From Gracilibacillus dipsosauri (lineage in GTDB: Bacteria; Bacillota; Bacilli; Bacillales; Amphibacillaceae): a stretch of DNA of 64,000 bases. Below the pieces are notes generated by a model. The model did not search any database, was not told the DNA's origin, and saw only the letters and a list, made by a program, of their open reading frames with translations. Positions 41,145 to 50,063 of this stretch are shown here, piece after piece (position 1 is the first letter of the stretch; each line of letters starts with the position of its first letter). The stretch covers positions 62,001 to 126,000 of the forward strand of contig NZ_QGTD01000001.1 in assembly GCF_003176895.1 (NCBI RefSeq), written 5' to 3'. A program made the position numbers and the translations under genes.

Positions 41145-43601
41145 CTATAAGTACTTTCCGGTATAGGAAGTTTGATTTTCTCTTATCGTTGCTGGTGTTC
41201 CTTCGGCTATAATTTGACCTCCATTTACTCCTCCTTCGGGACCTAGATCAATCACCCAATCTGCCGCTCTAATCATTTGGCTATTATGCTCCACCATAAT
41301 AACCGTATTTCCTGCATCCACTAATCTATCTAATAGCTTTAGTAATTGAACAGTATCATTGGGATGTAATCCTGTTGTAGGTTCATCTAATAAATATAAG
41401 GATTTTTTATTCCCTTGTTTCAGGAGCTCCTTAGCCAGCTTCAATCGTTGTCCTTCTCCACCTGAGAGGGTAGTTAAGGATTGGCCTAATTTCAGATATC
41501 CAAGACCAATCTCCACTAGTAAATCAAGAACGTATTTCACCTTTCTCTCCTTGTTGAAAATCGTTAAACAATCATGAACAGAGCTTTCCAATATATCATT
41601 AATGGAATGCTCCTTATATTTTACTGAAAGGATCTCCTTCTTAAATCTCTTTCCATGACAAACAGGACAAATTACCTCTAAATCCTCGAAGAATAGCATG
41701 TTTGTTGATACATAACCTAATCCTTGGCAATTTTCACAACGTCCACCGACTGTATTAAAAGAAAAATGCTTTGCTGTCAGCTTGTTCTCTTTCGCTACTG
41801 TTAACTGAGAAAATAGCTTTCGAATTTCAGTAAACACTTCTATATATGTTGCAATATTAGACCGTTTCATTCTACTTAGTGGTGACTGACCGACTGTTAT
41901 CATTTGATCAAAATATTGAAGGCCTGTAACCTTCTCAAAGCCTTCGTGGATTTTGTCGTTCCCTTTTGCTAATACATCAAAAACAAGCGATGATTTCCCT
42001 GAACCTGATACACCTGTAACTGCTGTAAGACATCCAATTGGAAAGGAAGTGGTTATATCCTTTAGATTATGAACATTGGCATGATGTACCGTTATTTTCT
42101 TACCAATCCCTTGCCGGAAATCACTCACCATTTTGTGCTCTTCCCGTAAATATTTCCCTGTCACGGAAGCTTCCTGTTCCATTAATTCCTGTAAGTTTCC
42201 CTCGCCAACGATTGCTCCTCCCATTTTACCTGCACCTGGACCCATATCTATGATATAGTCTGCATGCTTCATCACGTCTACGTCATGCTCGATGACTAAG
42301 ACTGTATTACCTAAATCTCTAAGCTTTTTCAATACACTTAACAGTCCTAAGGTGTCCTTCGGATGTAACCCTACAGTAGGTTCATCCATGATATAAAGTA
42401 CCCCTGTTAATGCAGAATCGAGAAGGGCTGAAAGTCTTAACCTTTGTACTTCTCCTCCCGATAGGCTTATCACTTGGCGATCCAACGTCAAATATCCCAA
42501 TCCTATTTTGATAATTCTTGTAAGCTTTGTCTCTAAATCTTGTATAAACGTCTTAGTGATCGAATAACTTTCTACATCTAATGACTTCTCTAGACTTTTG
42601 CTCCATTTTAGCATTTCCTCTAAAGAATGGTTTACGAGGTGTGTAATCGTTTTATCTGCTACCTTAACCCTTCGGCTAGTTTCGTTTAACCTTTCTCCTT
42701 TACAATCAGGACATGTCTGGGAATAAAAATAATTTTCAGCTTCTGCAGAGGCTCCAGCCTTTTCCGTAAACCTTCTCCACATTCCTGTTAATACACCTTC
42801 AAATTTGCCTTTATCAACCGTTTTTGGAGGCTTAACAGTAGGGAAATATTTCTTCACTTCCTCACTTTCGACACCATAATATAAAATTGCCTTTTGGGCA
42901 GGGGTATAGTCTTTTAGAGGTAGTTGTTCTTGAAGTGATATACCGTAATAGTTCATCGCAGCTTTTACAATAGATACCTGATAGTCTGCATAGCGCCCTT
43001 TCCATATATCTACGGCTCCATTTTCAATCGAATGTGCTTGATGGAAGAGAGATTCTTTATGAATATCGACGACTTCTCCTAGACCTTTACAAGTAGGGCA
43101 GGCTCCTTCAGTGGTATTGTAAGAGAAATGCGTTCGAGTCAATTTTTCCATTCGATGCTGACATTTCGGGCAATGAATATATTCTCGAAAGCTATTTTCT
43201 TCTTTCTCTATTTCCTCTTCATTCCAAGTTGGCTCTATCTCATACTGACAAACAGAACATCTCCTCCTACCAATTTTCTCAAAAATCATCCGTAGACTTG
43301 TATACATATCTGTTACGGTTCCAACTGTTGAGCGAGGATTCTTATTGGCAATTTGTTGGTTAATACTGATGGATGGAGAAAGCCCACTCATGAATTCTAC
43401 TTTCGGTTTATCAATTCCTTGTAAGCCCATGGATTCTAGATATTGCCTCTGACATTCTTTAAATAATGTATCTATTGCCAAGGTAGACTTTCCTGATCCG
43501 GAAGGACCTGTTAGGACAATGAGTTGATTTTTTGGAATAGATACTGACAGGTCCTTTAAATTATTTTCTTTTGCCCCATTTACCACGATTACATTTTCCA
43601 A
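41145..43601 (-). CDS. UvrA-like ABC ATPase (UvrA2/DrrC type)
   Basis: This 818-residue protein has the UvrA duplication: Walker A GPSGSGKST near residue 33 and GVSGSGKSS near 530, two signature motifs (SLSGGEVQRL and TLSGGEGQRL), two Walker B sites, and zinc-finger cysteines in CPTCKGLG, CPDCKGERL, CENCQGLG and CPVCHGKRF. It is about 120 residues shorter than housekeeping UvrA, consistent with the UvrA2 class that lacks the UvrB-binding domain and is linked to drug tolerance in actinomycetes (DrrC). The TTG at 43601 follows GGAGG. It is divergent from a MerR regulator that may control it. Confidence 0.9.
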   Translation of the reverse strand: MENVIVVNGAKENNLKDLSVSIPKNQLIVLTGPSGSGKSTLAIDTLFKECQRQYLESMGLQGIDKPKVEFMSGLSPSISINQQIANKNPRSTVGTVTDMYTSLRMIFEKIGRRRCSVCQYEIEPTWNEEEIEKEENSFREYIHCPKCQHRMEKLTRTHFSYNTTEGACPTCKGLGEVVDIHKESLFHQAHSIENGAVDIWKGRYADYQVSIVKAAMNYYGISLQEQLPLKDYTPAQKAILYYGVESEEVKKYFPTVKPPKTVDKGKFEGVLTGMWRRFTEKAGASAEAENYFYSQTCPDCKGERLNETSRRVKVADKTITHLVNHSLEEMLKWSKSLEKSLDVESYSITKTFIQDLETKLTRIIKIGLGYLTLDRQVISLSGGEVQRLRLSALLDSALTGVLYIMDEPTVGLHPKDTLGLLSVLKKLRDLGNTVLVIEHDVDVMKHADYIIDMGPGAGKMGGAIVGEGNLQELMEQEASVTGKYLREEHKMVSDFRQGIGKKITVHHANVHNLKDITTSFPIGCLTAVTGVSGSGKSSLVFDVLAKGNDKIHEGFEKVTGLQYFDQMITVGQSPLSRMKRSNIATYIEVFTEIRKLFSQLTVAKENKLTAKHFSFNTVGGRCENCQGLGYVSTNMLFFEDLEVICPVCHGKRFKKEILSVKYKEHSINDILESSVHDCLTIFNKERKVKYVLDLLVEIGLGYLKLGQSLTTLSGGEGQRLKLAKELLKQGNKKSLYLLDEPTTGLHPNDTVQLLKLLDRLVDAGNTVIMVEHNSQMIRAADWVIDLGPEGGVNGGQIIAEGTPATIRENQTSYTGKYL

Positions 43602-43704
43602 AACTATCTCCTCCAATATCTTTTCTATTTCAAGCATACAACATTTATGCAAGTGCAAAGTTTTGATAGCAATGCTATTATTATAATAGGCTTAAAATGA
43701 ATCA

Positions 43705-43720
43705 AACCCGTCATGGGGTT
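43705..43720. promoter_or_regulatory. Candidate MerR operator between the UvrA-like and MerR genes
   Basis: AACCC-N6-GGGTT (43705-43720) is a perfect palindrome in the intergenic region. A possible -10 TACAAT overlaps its right end on the plus strand; no good -35 can be seen, as at many MerR-controlled promoters. Confidence 0.4.
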
Positions 43721-43763
43721 ACAATGTTTTAATTGAATCTTTTAAAGAAAAGAGAGGACTCCT

Positions 43764-44477
43764 ATGGAATTAAGACCGATAGACATTGCTCGAGAGCTAG
43801 ACGTAGGAACCAGTGCCTTACGGCATTATGAAAAATGGGGTATTGTTCCACCAGCCAAACGGAAGGCAAATGGGTATCGTGTTTATACGGAAGTACATGA
43901 AGCCTATTTCAAATGTATACGCGCTATGTATCCAGGGTTTGGGATGGCCACAGTAAGAAAAGTTATGCCTATGATTCAGCAAAATAAGTTTACGGAAGCT
44001 TTATGGGAAGTAAATAGAGTCCAAGCAAATTTATATGAAAATAAACAACAAGCAATAAAGGCATTAGATATATTAAAACCTGATAATATGGAGAGCTTTT
44101 TGAATAGGCAAAATAAAAACCTGTATAACATTGGGGAAGTAGAGAGGGAAATTAAAGTCCCAGCCACTACGATTCGGCATTGGGAAAAAGAGGGCTTAAT
44201 TAAACCTGTTAGGGACGCTGAGAATGGCTATCGAATGTATAGTCGTGACGATATTCGTAAATTATTAATCATTCGAACCGTTCAATCATCGGTATATTTC
44301 CTTGATAGTGTTCGAGAGATACTAGATAGAATCAATCAGCTTAACGTCACAGAGGCAAGAAAAATCACCATGGATTCTTTAGTGTATATGGATTATCAAA
44401 TTGAGCAGCAACTTCGTGGTGCGCATTACTTATATCGATTAATCAAATTACTGAAGAAAAAAGAAAAAGAGGCATAA
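43764..44477 (+). CDS. Regulator with two MerR-type HTH domains
   Basis: This 237-residue protein begins with one MerR HTH (IDIARELDVGTSALRHYEKWGIVPPAKRKANGYRVY, about residues 6-41) and has a second one at about 122-160 (YNIGEVEREIKVPATTIRHWEKEGLIKPVRDAENGYRMYS). Each is followed by a helical stretch. Classical MerR proteins have a single HTH and dimerise; here one chain could supply both DNA-binding units. It faces the UvrA-like gene, which it likely controls. No metal- or drug-binding Cys cluster is seen. Confidence 0.88.
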   Translation: MELRPIDIARELDVGTSALRHYEKWGIVPPAKRKANGYRVYTEVHEAYFKCIRAMYPGFGMATVRKVMPMIQQNKFTEALWEVNRVQANLYENKQQAIKALDILKPDNMESFLNRQNKNLYNIGEVEREIKVPATTIRHWEKEGLIKPVRDAENGYRMYSRDDIRKLLIIRTVQSSVYFLDSVREILDRINQLNVTEARKITMDSLVYMDYQIEQQLRGAHYLYRLIKLLKKKEKEA

Positions 44478-44481
44478 GTTA

Positions 44482-44516
44482 AAACCATGAACTATCTTTT
44501 CGATATCCCATGGTTT
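44482..44516. terminator. Hairpin between convergent MerR and RidA genes
   Basis: AAACCATG / CATGGTTT arms enclose a smaller TATC/GATA stem. There is no long T-run on either side, so termination strength is uncertain. Confidence 0.45.
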
Positions 44517-44529
44517 CAGTAATTTATGT

Positions 44530-44928
44530 TTATGCTTCAAGCTTAGCTGCCCATAACTCGATTTCGATCTTTATCTCGGGCAAGCCCAATTCAGTGATAT
44601 ACCCTATGGTCATTGATGGATAGTCTGTAGTAAATAACTGCCCCCATTGGGTATAAAAGAAATCCCAATCTATCCTTTCTGTTGCCCATATGTTCACTTT
44701 AATAATGTTTGTTGCATCTAATCCTTCAGATTTCAAAAAGGCTTTGATATTACTAAATGTGTTACTCACTTGGTCATTGATGGTAGGAGGAATATTCCCT
44801 TCTTGGTCTACCCCTATTTGTCCGGATGTTACGAATAACTCAGCATTTTTAGGAATTCTCGTAATATGTGTGTAATTACCTACAGGTGGTGGCATATTTG
44901 ACGGGTTTTTTCTCGTAATTTTTTGCAT
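44530..44928 (-). CDS. RidA/YjgF-family protein
   Basis: This 132-residue protein has the Rid fold features: PPPVGNYTHITRI near the start, FVTSGQIGVDQEGNI, a central VKVNIWATE-like strand and the C-terminal IEIELWAAK. The Arg that binds the carboxylate in true RidA enamine deaminases (the CRV-like site near residue 105) is not present, so it may be a Rid-like variant and not a standard imine hydrolase. A VOC gene lies 26 bp upstream on the same strand. Confidence 0.85.
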   Translation of the reverse strand: MQKITRKNPSNMPPPVGNYTHITRIPKNAELFVTSGQIGVDQEGNIPPTINDQVSNTFSNIKAFLKSEGLDATNIIKVNIWATERIDWDFFYTQWGQLFTTDYPSMTIGYITELGLPEIKIEIELWAAKLEA

Positions 44929-44954
44929 CTTATCGCCTCCTTAGATAAATTTTA

Positions 44955-45371
44955 TTAAAACTCCCATTCCGGATTCCAGACTACCTCCCAAAGATGTCCA
45001 TCTGGATCTTGAAAGTAACCGGAATATCCTCCCCAAAAGGTGTTACATGCCTTTAGTGTAATGGTGGCTCCCGCTTTTTCTACGAGTTCCATGATTTGAT
45101 CTACTTCTTCTTTACTGCTTACATTGTGTCCAATCGTAAATTCTGTCGGACTGTTTGCTGTTTTTGTAACCTTTGCATCGTGAGCAATAGCTTCTCTATT
45201 CCATAATGCTAATTTAAGTCCAGATTGCAGATCAAAAAAAGCGACAGCACCGTGCTCGAATTCTTCTCCTACTATTCCCTCTGTATGCAAACCTAATCCA
45301 TCTCGATAAAAGGATACTGCCTTTTCTAAATCATCTACTCCTAATGTAAGAACTGAAATTCGCGGTTCCAT
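44955..45371 (-). CDS. VOC-family glyoxalase-like protein
   Basis: This 138-residue protein has a VOC fold with RISVLTLGVDDLEKAVSFYRDGLGL at the start and a C-terminal FWGGYSGYFQDPDGHLWEVVWNP. Candidate metal ligands are a His in FEHGAVAFF and the final Glu of LWEVV. Substrate unknown. It is the first gene of a two-gene unit with the RidA-like gene. Confidence 0.85.
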   Translation of the reverse strand: MEPRISVLTLGVDDLEKAVSFYRDGLGLHTEGIVGEEFEHGAVAFFDLQSGLKLALWNREAIAHDAKVTKTANSPTEFTIGHNVSSKEEVDQIMELVEKAGATITLKACNTFWGGYSGYFQDPDGHLWEVVWNPEWEF

Positions 45372-45400
45372 AAATCAACATCTCCTTAGGGTTTAATTGG

Positions 45401-46465
45401 TTACATCATTTGCTCCAGTTCAGGTTGCATTGCACTTGTTAGAACTATAGATAGTTGTTCCTCAGCATAGTAAAAGCCAAATTGCCCTTTGCCTTTCTCT
45501 ATTTCCTTCATTACTTCGGATAATTGGATTCTTACCTGCTCATTATCCCCGTTCAGCTTGGCGCGAATTGCTTCACTCCTTTTATAACTGATAGGTTCAA
45601 AGGAATTCATAAGCCGATGCAATCGGTCAAATTGTACCTTATCCTCCTCCTTATTTACTACCATATCGATCTGCTTAATTTGGTTGATAAATTGTAATGT
45701 GAATTTATTTTTCTTTGTTATAGGTATCTGCTTAAATGGTTCAATCAAATTAGAAGCTGTGTCGTAATTTTTCGTGACAAGCGTATAATAAAAGAGAATA
45801 TGTGCAACCGAAATATTATCAATGGTTGGTTCCAATGTCTTAGCCTGTCTGATTAAATCCTTTGACCAGTCCCTGGGATGTAATGGAGTCATCATTTCCT
45901 TAATTAATAATAAAGAAATTAGAAATTCATCTGAATGTTTCCCACCTCTCCATAGCTCCCACAATATACGACCATCGGATTTTAAGGACCCTTGATATGG
46001 CAAAATGGTTAAAACGAATACACTTAAATTAAAAATACCAAAGTAGTATACCATATCGATGTTCATGAACTCTCCAGTAAGTAAACTGATCATACCGACT
46101 ACTACTGAAAAAATAGGGCCACCCGCTGCATACCATTTATGCTGTCGGGCGATCGTTTCTAAATCTTTGGCCAATGGTGTGCAGTTCGAAACTCCACCAA
46201 AACTGAACCAGCTGTCATTGACGCTTATACGTAACCGATCTGTTTTTTCAATGGTGATGGGACCAACTGTGACATAATTGAATTTGTAACCTGACCATAT
46301 TCCAAATACAACGTGTCCTAACTCATGAATGAATAAAGTAAAGAATAAAAGAGCTGCACACATACCGATCAAATTAGCTGTTTCTGCGTAGTTGGTAAAG
46401 TTAAACAGTCCAATAAGCATGGCTGAAATAATTACGATGCCAAAAGGCTTCATGATGTCATTCAT
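45401..46465 (-). CDS. M50-like membrane metalloprotease with helical C-terminus, third gene of the toxin-like cassette
   Basis: This 354-residue protein has four to five transmembrane helices in its first 160 residues and the zinc motif HELGH (His47, Glu48, His51). NLSVF...ILPYQGSLKSDGR (Asn146, Pro156, Asp164) corresponds to the NPxxxxDG motif of site-2 proteases. Residues about 175-354 are soluble and helical, perhaps TPR-like. M50 proteases cleave within membranes. It follows the cassette partner gene by 71 bp on the same strand. It could process or protect against the secreted protein; this is inference. Confidence 0.8.
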   Translation of the reverse strand: MNDIMKPFGIVIISAMLIGLFNFTNYAETANLIGMCAALLFFTLFIHELGHVVFGIWSGYKFNYVTVGPITIEKTDRLRISVNDSWFSFGGVSNCTPLAKDLETIARQHKWYAAGGPIFSVVVGMISLLTGEFMNIDMVYYFGIFNLSVFVLTILPYQGSLKSDGRILWELWRGGKHSDEFLISLLLIKEMMTPLHPRDWSKDLIRQAKTLEPTIDNISVAHILFYYTLVTKNYDTASNLIEPFKQIPITKKNKFTLQFINQIKQIDMVVNKEEDKVQFDRLHRLMNSFEPISYKRSEAIRAKLNGDNEQVRIQLSEVMKEIEKGKGQFGFYYAEEQLSIVLTSAMQPELEQMM

Positions 46466-46536
46466 TATTTGTTTCTCCTCTAGAATGTATTTTCATTTGT
46501 GAAGGTTATGGTCTACCATTATCGACTCAATGATTA

Positions 46537-47157
46537 CTAACCTACAATTAAATCAAAAAATCTTTCATATGCATCATATATCTTGTCCGCTTCCACCTGA
46601 TCCTGAAATTCATCTTCATATTTATAAACAAAGAGATCCATTTCATAAAGGGAAATCAGAATTCTGACAAGTGGCTTCGGCATTGTATCCCAGAAGAATA
46701 TTTTGTCATCGATAGTCGTCAATTCTTCCAGGATCTCTTCGAATTGTTCTTCATCCAAGCCCTTTCCTTGTTGGAGTTTTTCAAAAAAGCCCCCGCCCTT
46801 TTCCATTTGTTCCATGAGACTTGACATAACTTTTTCCTTTGCTTTGTCCGATATTTGATCACAAGCAAGACCCTTCTGCCTCAAGGTGCTGATATTTGCT
46901 GCAGCATCCCGTATTCTCTCGGATTCTTCTCCTGAATAATTTCTGGAAAAGTTATAAAGCTCACCACAGACTTCCATGACTGACTGTACGGCATCTTGTG
47001 GAATAGAGTCTTTATCACTCCATTGCTCTATCAATAGTGAAAACGACCTTTTCATATTTTCATATTCCTTCTCATCCATGCCATTACCCATCCGCAGTTT
47101 AACAAGCAAATTTATCTCCGATTCAATAAAATGTTCCAATAATGTTAATTGGTCCAT
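46537..47157 (-). CDS. Acidic helical protein with internal duplication, partner of the secreted ART-like protein
   Basis: This 206-residue cytoplasmic protein is acidic, has no signal peptide and is of unknown family. Residues 20-39 (KLRMGNGMDEKEYENMKRSF) and 127-146 (KLQQGKGLDEEQFEEILEEL) align without gap at an offset of 107, and similarity continues at IPQDAV/MPKPLV, so the protein is a duplication of a helical unit of about 60 residues. Its gene starts 16 bp after the stop of the secreted ART-like gene. Position and type fit an immunity protein, not proven. Confidence 0.7.
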   Translation of the reverse strand: MDQLTLLEHFIESEINLLVKLRMGNGMDEKEYENMKRSFSLLIEQWSDKDSIPQDAVQSVMEVCGELYNFSRNYSGEESERIRDAAANISTLRQKGLACDQISDKAKEKVMSSLMEQMEKGGGFFEKLQQGKGLDEEQFEEILEELTTIDDKIFFWDTMPKPLVRILISLYEMDLFVYKYEDEFQDQVEADKIYDAYERFFDLIVG

Positions 47158-47173
47158 ATTGACACCCCTTTTG

Positions 47174-48007
47174 TTAATTCATAAACTCGGAAGGACGACC
47201 GATTAACTCAAATGCTTCCTTAGGAATAAATTTTTCAACAAGTACCTCCTGTGAACTATTCGCATAATTCCGGACCATTTGAAATGGTTTACCAGCCTTG
47301 GTGACTAGATACTTTTCTTGTATTTCGGGGTCTGTTAAATCATAGTATTTATTAGTAACCTTATTCAAATCAATTCGTACTATCCGAAGATCCTGTGGCT
47401 TCCTGTCATTATTTATATCATACCTAGCATTGTCGAGGGCAACATCAAAGCTTTTGGTTGTGGAAATAAATTGAGAGCCTTTAAAATTCTCCTTACTTCC
47501 ATTTCTCACATGTCCAGCAATACTCATATTTCTATCCGGCCTTCTAGCCTTTATACCCTCGGAGATATCCTGCTTATCTGGTAAAACACGGTAAACAATC
47601 TTTTCCCCTGACTTTGGCTTTATACCAATTTTTTTCAACAGATCATCTGCCTGATTTACCTTTTCTTGAATCTCCTCTACTCCATCAGAGGAATAAGTAT
47701 TTCCACTCGAAAAAGAAGATATAGCTTCATCTACTGTTCCTATCAGTTCCCCTATATAATTGACAATACCCTTAACCGTCTCTTCTACACCGTCAATCGT
47801 ATTCTCAATACTATCTCCAACTGAACCGAACCAATCAGTTACAGGCTCCAGAAATCCTCCATCTGCTTCAACAGAGCTAACAGTGGCTAATGTTGAGATA
47901 TCAGCAAGAGGTGCTCTCTCCGCTGATGTGTTTATTGGCTGCATAAAAGGAAAAAGCATAAGTGCAATGAAGAAACAGAGCAGATATGGTTGTTTAATTT
48001 TCTTCAA
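47174..48007 (-). CDS. Secreted protein with ADP-ribosyltransferase-like C-terminal domain (toxin candidate)
   Basis: This 277-residue protein has a signal peptide (residues 1-29, cleavage after NTSA), a helical spacer (about 50-128), and a C-terminal domain with marks of mono-ADP-ribosyltransferases of the R-S-E class: KIVYRVLP (Arg140), FISTTKSFDVALDNA (Ser182-Thr-Thr), and SQEVLVEKFIPKEAF (Glu254). The ExE motif is absent because the residue two before Glu254 is Ser. The start is TTG after AGGAGG. The next gene encodes a possible immunity protein. The fold call is from motif reading; a non-catalytic relative remains possible. Confidence 0.72.
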   Translation of the reverse strand: MKKIKQPYLLCFFIALMLFPFMQPINTSAERAPLADISTLATVSSVEADGGFLEPVTDWFGSVGDSIENTIDGVEETVKGIVNYIGELIGTVDEAISSFSSGNTYSSDGVEEIQEKVNQADDLLKKIGIKPKSGEKIVYRVLPDKQDISEGIKARRPDRNMSIAGHVRNGSKENFKGSQFISTTKSFDVALDNARYDINNDRKPQDLRIVRIDLNKVTNKYYDLTDPEIQEKYLVTKAGKPFQMVRNYANSSQEVLVEKFIPKEAFELIGRPSEFMN

Positions 48008-48265
48008 CTTTCTTTCCTCCTAACTATTAAATGTGATCGATTCATCCATCTAGAATATGAACTCAGATGATAACGTTTCATTCTATGTATGATTAATTAC
48101 ACTCTTTATAATAGAAAAGATTTCAAGTAAAGTCTATGTAATTTATACATATAATAAAATTTAGTATTTTTTTCCTAATAAGCCTTTTCTAAGTAAGCGC
48201 AAGATTATTAATTTATCATTAATTAGGTTAAAATAATAAATAGAACATGTAGAAAGGGTGAAAAA
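48008..48265. other. 258-bp gap holding the divergent promoters of the toxin-like cassette and the NAD-binding protein gene
   Basis: The stretch is strongly AT-rich, with several TATAAT-like words on both strands (for example TATAATAAAAT near 48150). A short palindrome TTAATTTATCATTAATTA lies near 48208. No clear operator, riboswitch or small gene can be supported. Confidence 0.4.
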
Positions 48266-48916
48266 ATGAAAGTTTTAGTTATTGGTGCTAATGGACAAAT
48301 CGGTAAACATCTGGTTTCCTTTATTCAGGAAAATGACAAGCTAGAGGCAAGGGCTATGATTCGTGATGAAAAACAGGCTCCTTATTTCAAAGAATTAGGT
48401 GCAGAAATAGCGGTAGTAGATCTAGAAGATGAAATAGAAGCCATTGCAAAAGCTGCAGATGGAGTCGATGCTATCGTCTTTACTGCCGGATCTGGTCCAA
48501 ACACAGGGAAGGATAAGACACTGATGATCGACTTAGATGCTGCTGTGAAAACAATGGAAGCAGCGAAAGAAGCGAAAGTTAAACGATATATTATGATCAG
48601 TTCCTTTGATACCACTCGTGAAGCTATTCAATCTGCTCCAGAGTCCTTTGCTCCATATGTAGTGGCGAAGCATTATGCAGATGAATGGCTTAAATCCACT
48701 AACCTAGACTATACCATTATACACCCTGGGTTATTAACAAATGATTCTGGAAAAAATAAAGTTGAGCTTGCAACAACGGTAGCAAGAGGAGAAGTTCCTC
48801 GAGAAGACATTGCGAGAGTTATTGTAGAAAGTTTAATCAATGATTCCACGATCGGGAAGGAATTCCAGGTTGTTGGTGGAAGCACCCCTGTCGAGGAAGC
48901 AGTAAAATCTGTCTAA
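48266..48916 (+). CDS. NAD(P)-binding atypical SDR (YhfK/YwnB type)
   Basis: This 216-residue Rossmann protein has the motif IGANGQIGKHLV at about residues 5-16, FTAGSGPNTGKD near 73-84 and the late IMISSFDTTRE with YVVAKHYADEWL, as in NmrA-like/atypical SDR proteins such as YhfK. It probably binds NADPH; the residue after beta-2 is Arg in MIRD. The reaction is unknown. A terminator follows. Confidence 0.88.
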   Translation: MKVLVIGANGQIGKHLVSFIQENDKLEARAMIRDEKQAPYFKELGAEIAVVDLEDEIEAIAKAADGVDAIVFTAGSGPNTGKDKTLMIDLDAAVKTMEAAKEAKVKRYIMISSFDTTREAIQSAPESFAPYVVAKHYADEWLKSTNLDYTIIHPGLLTNDSGKNKVELATTVARGEVPREDIARVIVESLINDSTIGKEFQVVGGSTPVEEAVKSV

Positions 48917-48945
48917 CTAAAGTGAAATCAAGTGCTTGTGAAAGG

Positions 48946-48970
48946 ACCCCCTAAAAAAGGGGGTTATTTT
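48946..48970 (+). terminator. Terminator of the SDR-like gene
   Basis: ACCCCC and GGGGGT pair around a 7-nt A-rich loop, followed by TATTTTC. Confidence 0.78.
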
Positions 48971-48999
48971 CACCTTGTGTATTTATACACATCTACTGA

Positions 49000-49914
49000 T
49001 TATCCCTTATACACTTTTTTCAATTCTGCCAGATCGAGCTTCTTCATTTTAAGTGTTGCTTGATTCAGTCGATTGATTTGTTCTGCAGTGCTATTATTCA
49101 TCATCTCATCCATTTCTCTCGGTACGATTTGCCAAGACACTCCAAACTTATCCTTTAACCAACCACATTGTTCGGACTCAGGAACAGCCGATAGCTTATC
49201 CCAATAGTCATCAATTTCTTCTTGCGTATCGCAATATACCATAAAGGAGATCGCCTCATTGAATTGGAAGTCATGATCCATTGCACTATCCATTGCAGTA
49301 AACCAATGATCTAATAGCATGAAATCTGAAAACATAACCGTCCCTTCTTTATCAAGCTCCATGCCTTCAGGATAGCGATAAATCTGTCCCCAATTTGTGC
49401 TCTTAAAGGTAGACACATAAAAGTCAACGGCTTCCTCAGCTTTCCCACACACCTCACCAACAAACATAAGCGAAGGTAAAATAGCAGGCCTTTCTTCTCC
49501 ATCAGGATTAGTCAGGATTAACTGCCACGATACACCATACTTATCTTGAATCCAGCCGTACATTTCGCTAAACGGATACTTATCTAAAGGCATTAGCTCA
49601 GAACCACCTTCAGATAATTTGTTCCAAACCTCCTCGAGTTTCTCACGAGCGTTGGCTTCTCGTGATGGATCAAAATTAACGGTAAATGAAATAGATGGAT
49701 TGAATTGGAAATAAGGACCTGCGCTGATAGCCATAAACCTCTGTCCCCATAATTCAAATGAGACTAAGTTAGCGTCACCTGATGGGGTATCATTCAATGT
49801 CGTACTGTTTGTCATGTTTGATTCAGGAAAAATCGACGTATAAAACTTTGCTGCTTCAGCGGCCTCCTTATCAAACCACAAATGTGGAACAATATTTTTC
49901 TTTAATTTTGTCAT
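49000..49914 (-). CDS. Double-VOC PhnB-like protein
   Basis: This 304-residue protein consists of two PhnB-type VOC modules. The first starts at [22 protein letters not shown] (about 6-27) and ends in [15 protein letters not shown]; the second starts near [26 protein letters not shown] and ends in [14 protein letters not shown]. The family is often annotated as 3-demethylubiquinone-9 methyltransferase, which is misleading. The ATG at 49914 follows GGAGGGAG; the 11-codon extension has no ribosome site. Function unknown. Confidence 0.85.
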   Translation of the reverse strand: MTKLKKNIVPHLWFDKEAAEAAKFYTSIFPESNMTNSTTLNDTPSGDANLVSFELWGQRFMAISAGPYFQFNPSISFTVNFDPSREANAREKLEEVWNKLSEGGSELMPLDKYPFSEMYGWIQDKYGVSWQLILTNPDGEERPAILPSLMFVGEVCGKAEEAVDFYVSTFKSTNWGQIYRYPEGMELDKEGTVMFSDFMLLDHWFTAMDSAMDHDFQFNEAISFMVYCDTQEEIDDYWDKLSAVPESEQCGWLKDKFGVSWQIVPREMDEMMNNSTAEQINRLNQATLKMKKLDLAELKKVYKG

Positions 49915-49994
49915 TATTCTCCCTCCTTTATGTGCATATTCTATCATAGCTATTGACAGACTATTTCTTTTCTATTGCTATGTTAAAAAAGACA

Positions 49995-50041
49995 TTGACT
50001 TAACGTTCATTTTACATGTATTATATATCTAAAAGATACAT
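49995..50041 (+). promoter_or_regulatory. Promoter and PadR-type operator before the PadR gene
   Basis: TTGACT (49995-50000), 18 bp, TATTAT (50019-50024) forms a promoter. The inverted repeat ATGTAT-N14-ATACAT (50016-50021, 50036-50041) and the inner palindrome TATCT-AAA-AGATA (50026-50038) overlap its -10 and start region, where PadR autorepressors usually bind. Confidence 0.65.
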
Positions 50042-50063
50042 ATCATTTAGATAGGGGTATTCC

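Noticed and set aside
41145-43601. Housekeeping UvrA
   Set aside because: It is about 120 residues too short, has a MerR neighbour in place of uvrB, and its layout fits the UvrA2 class.
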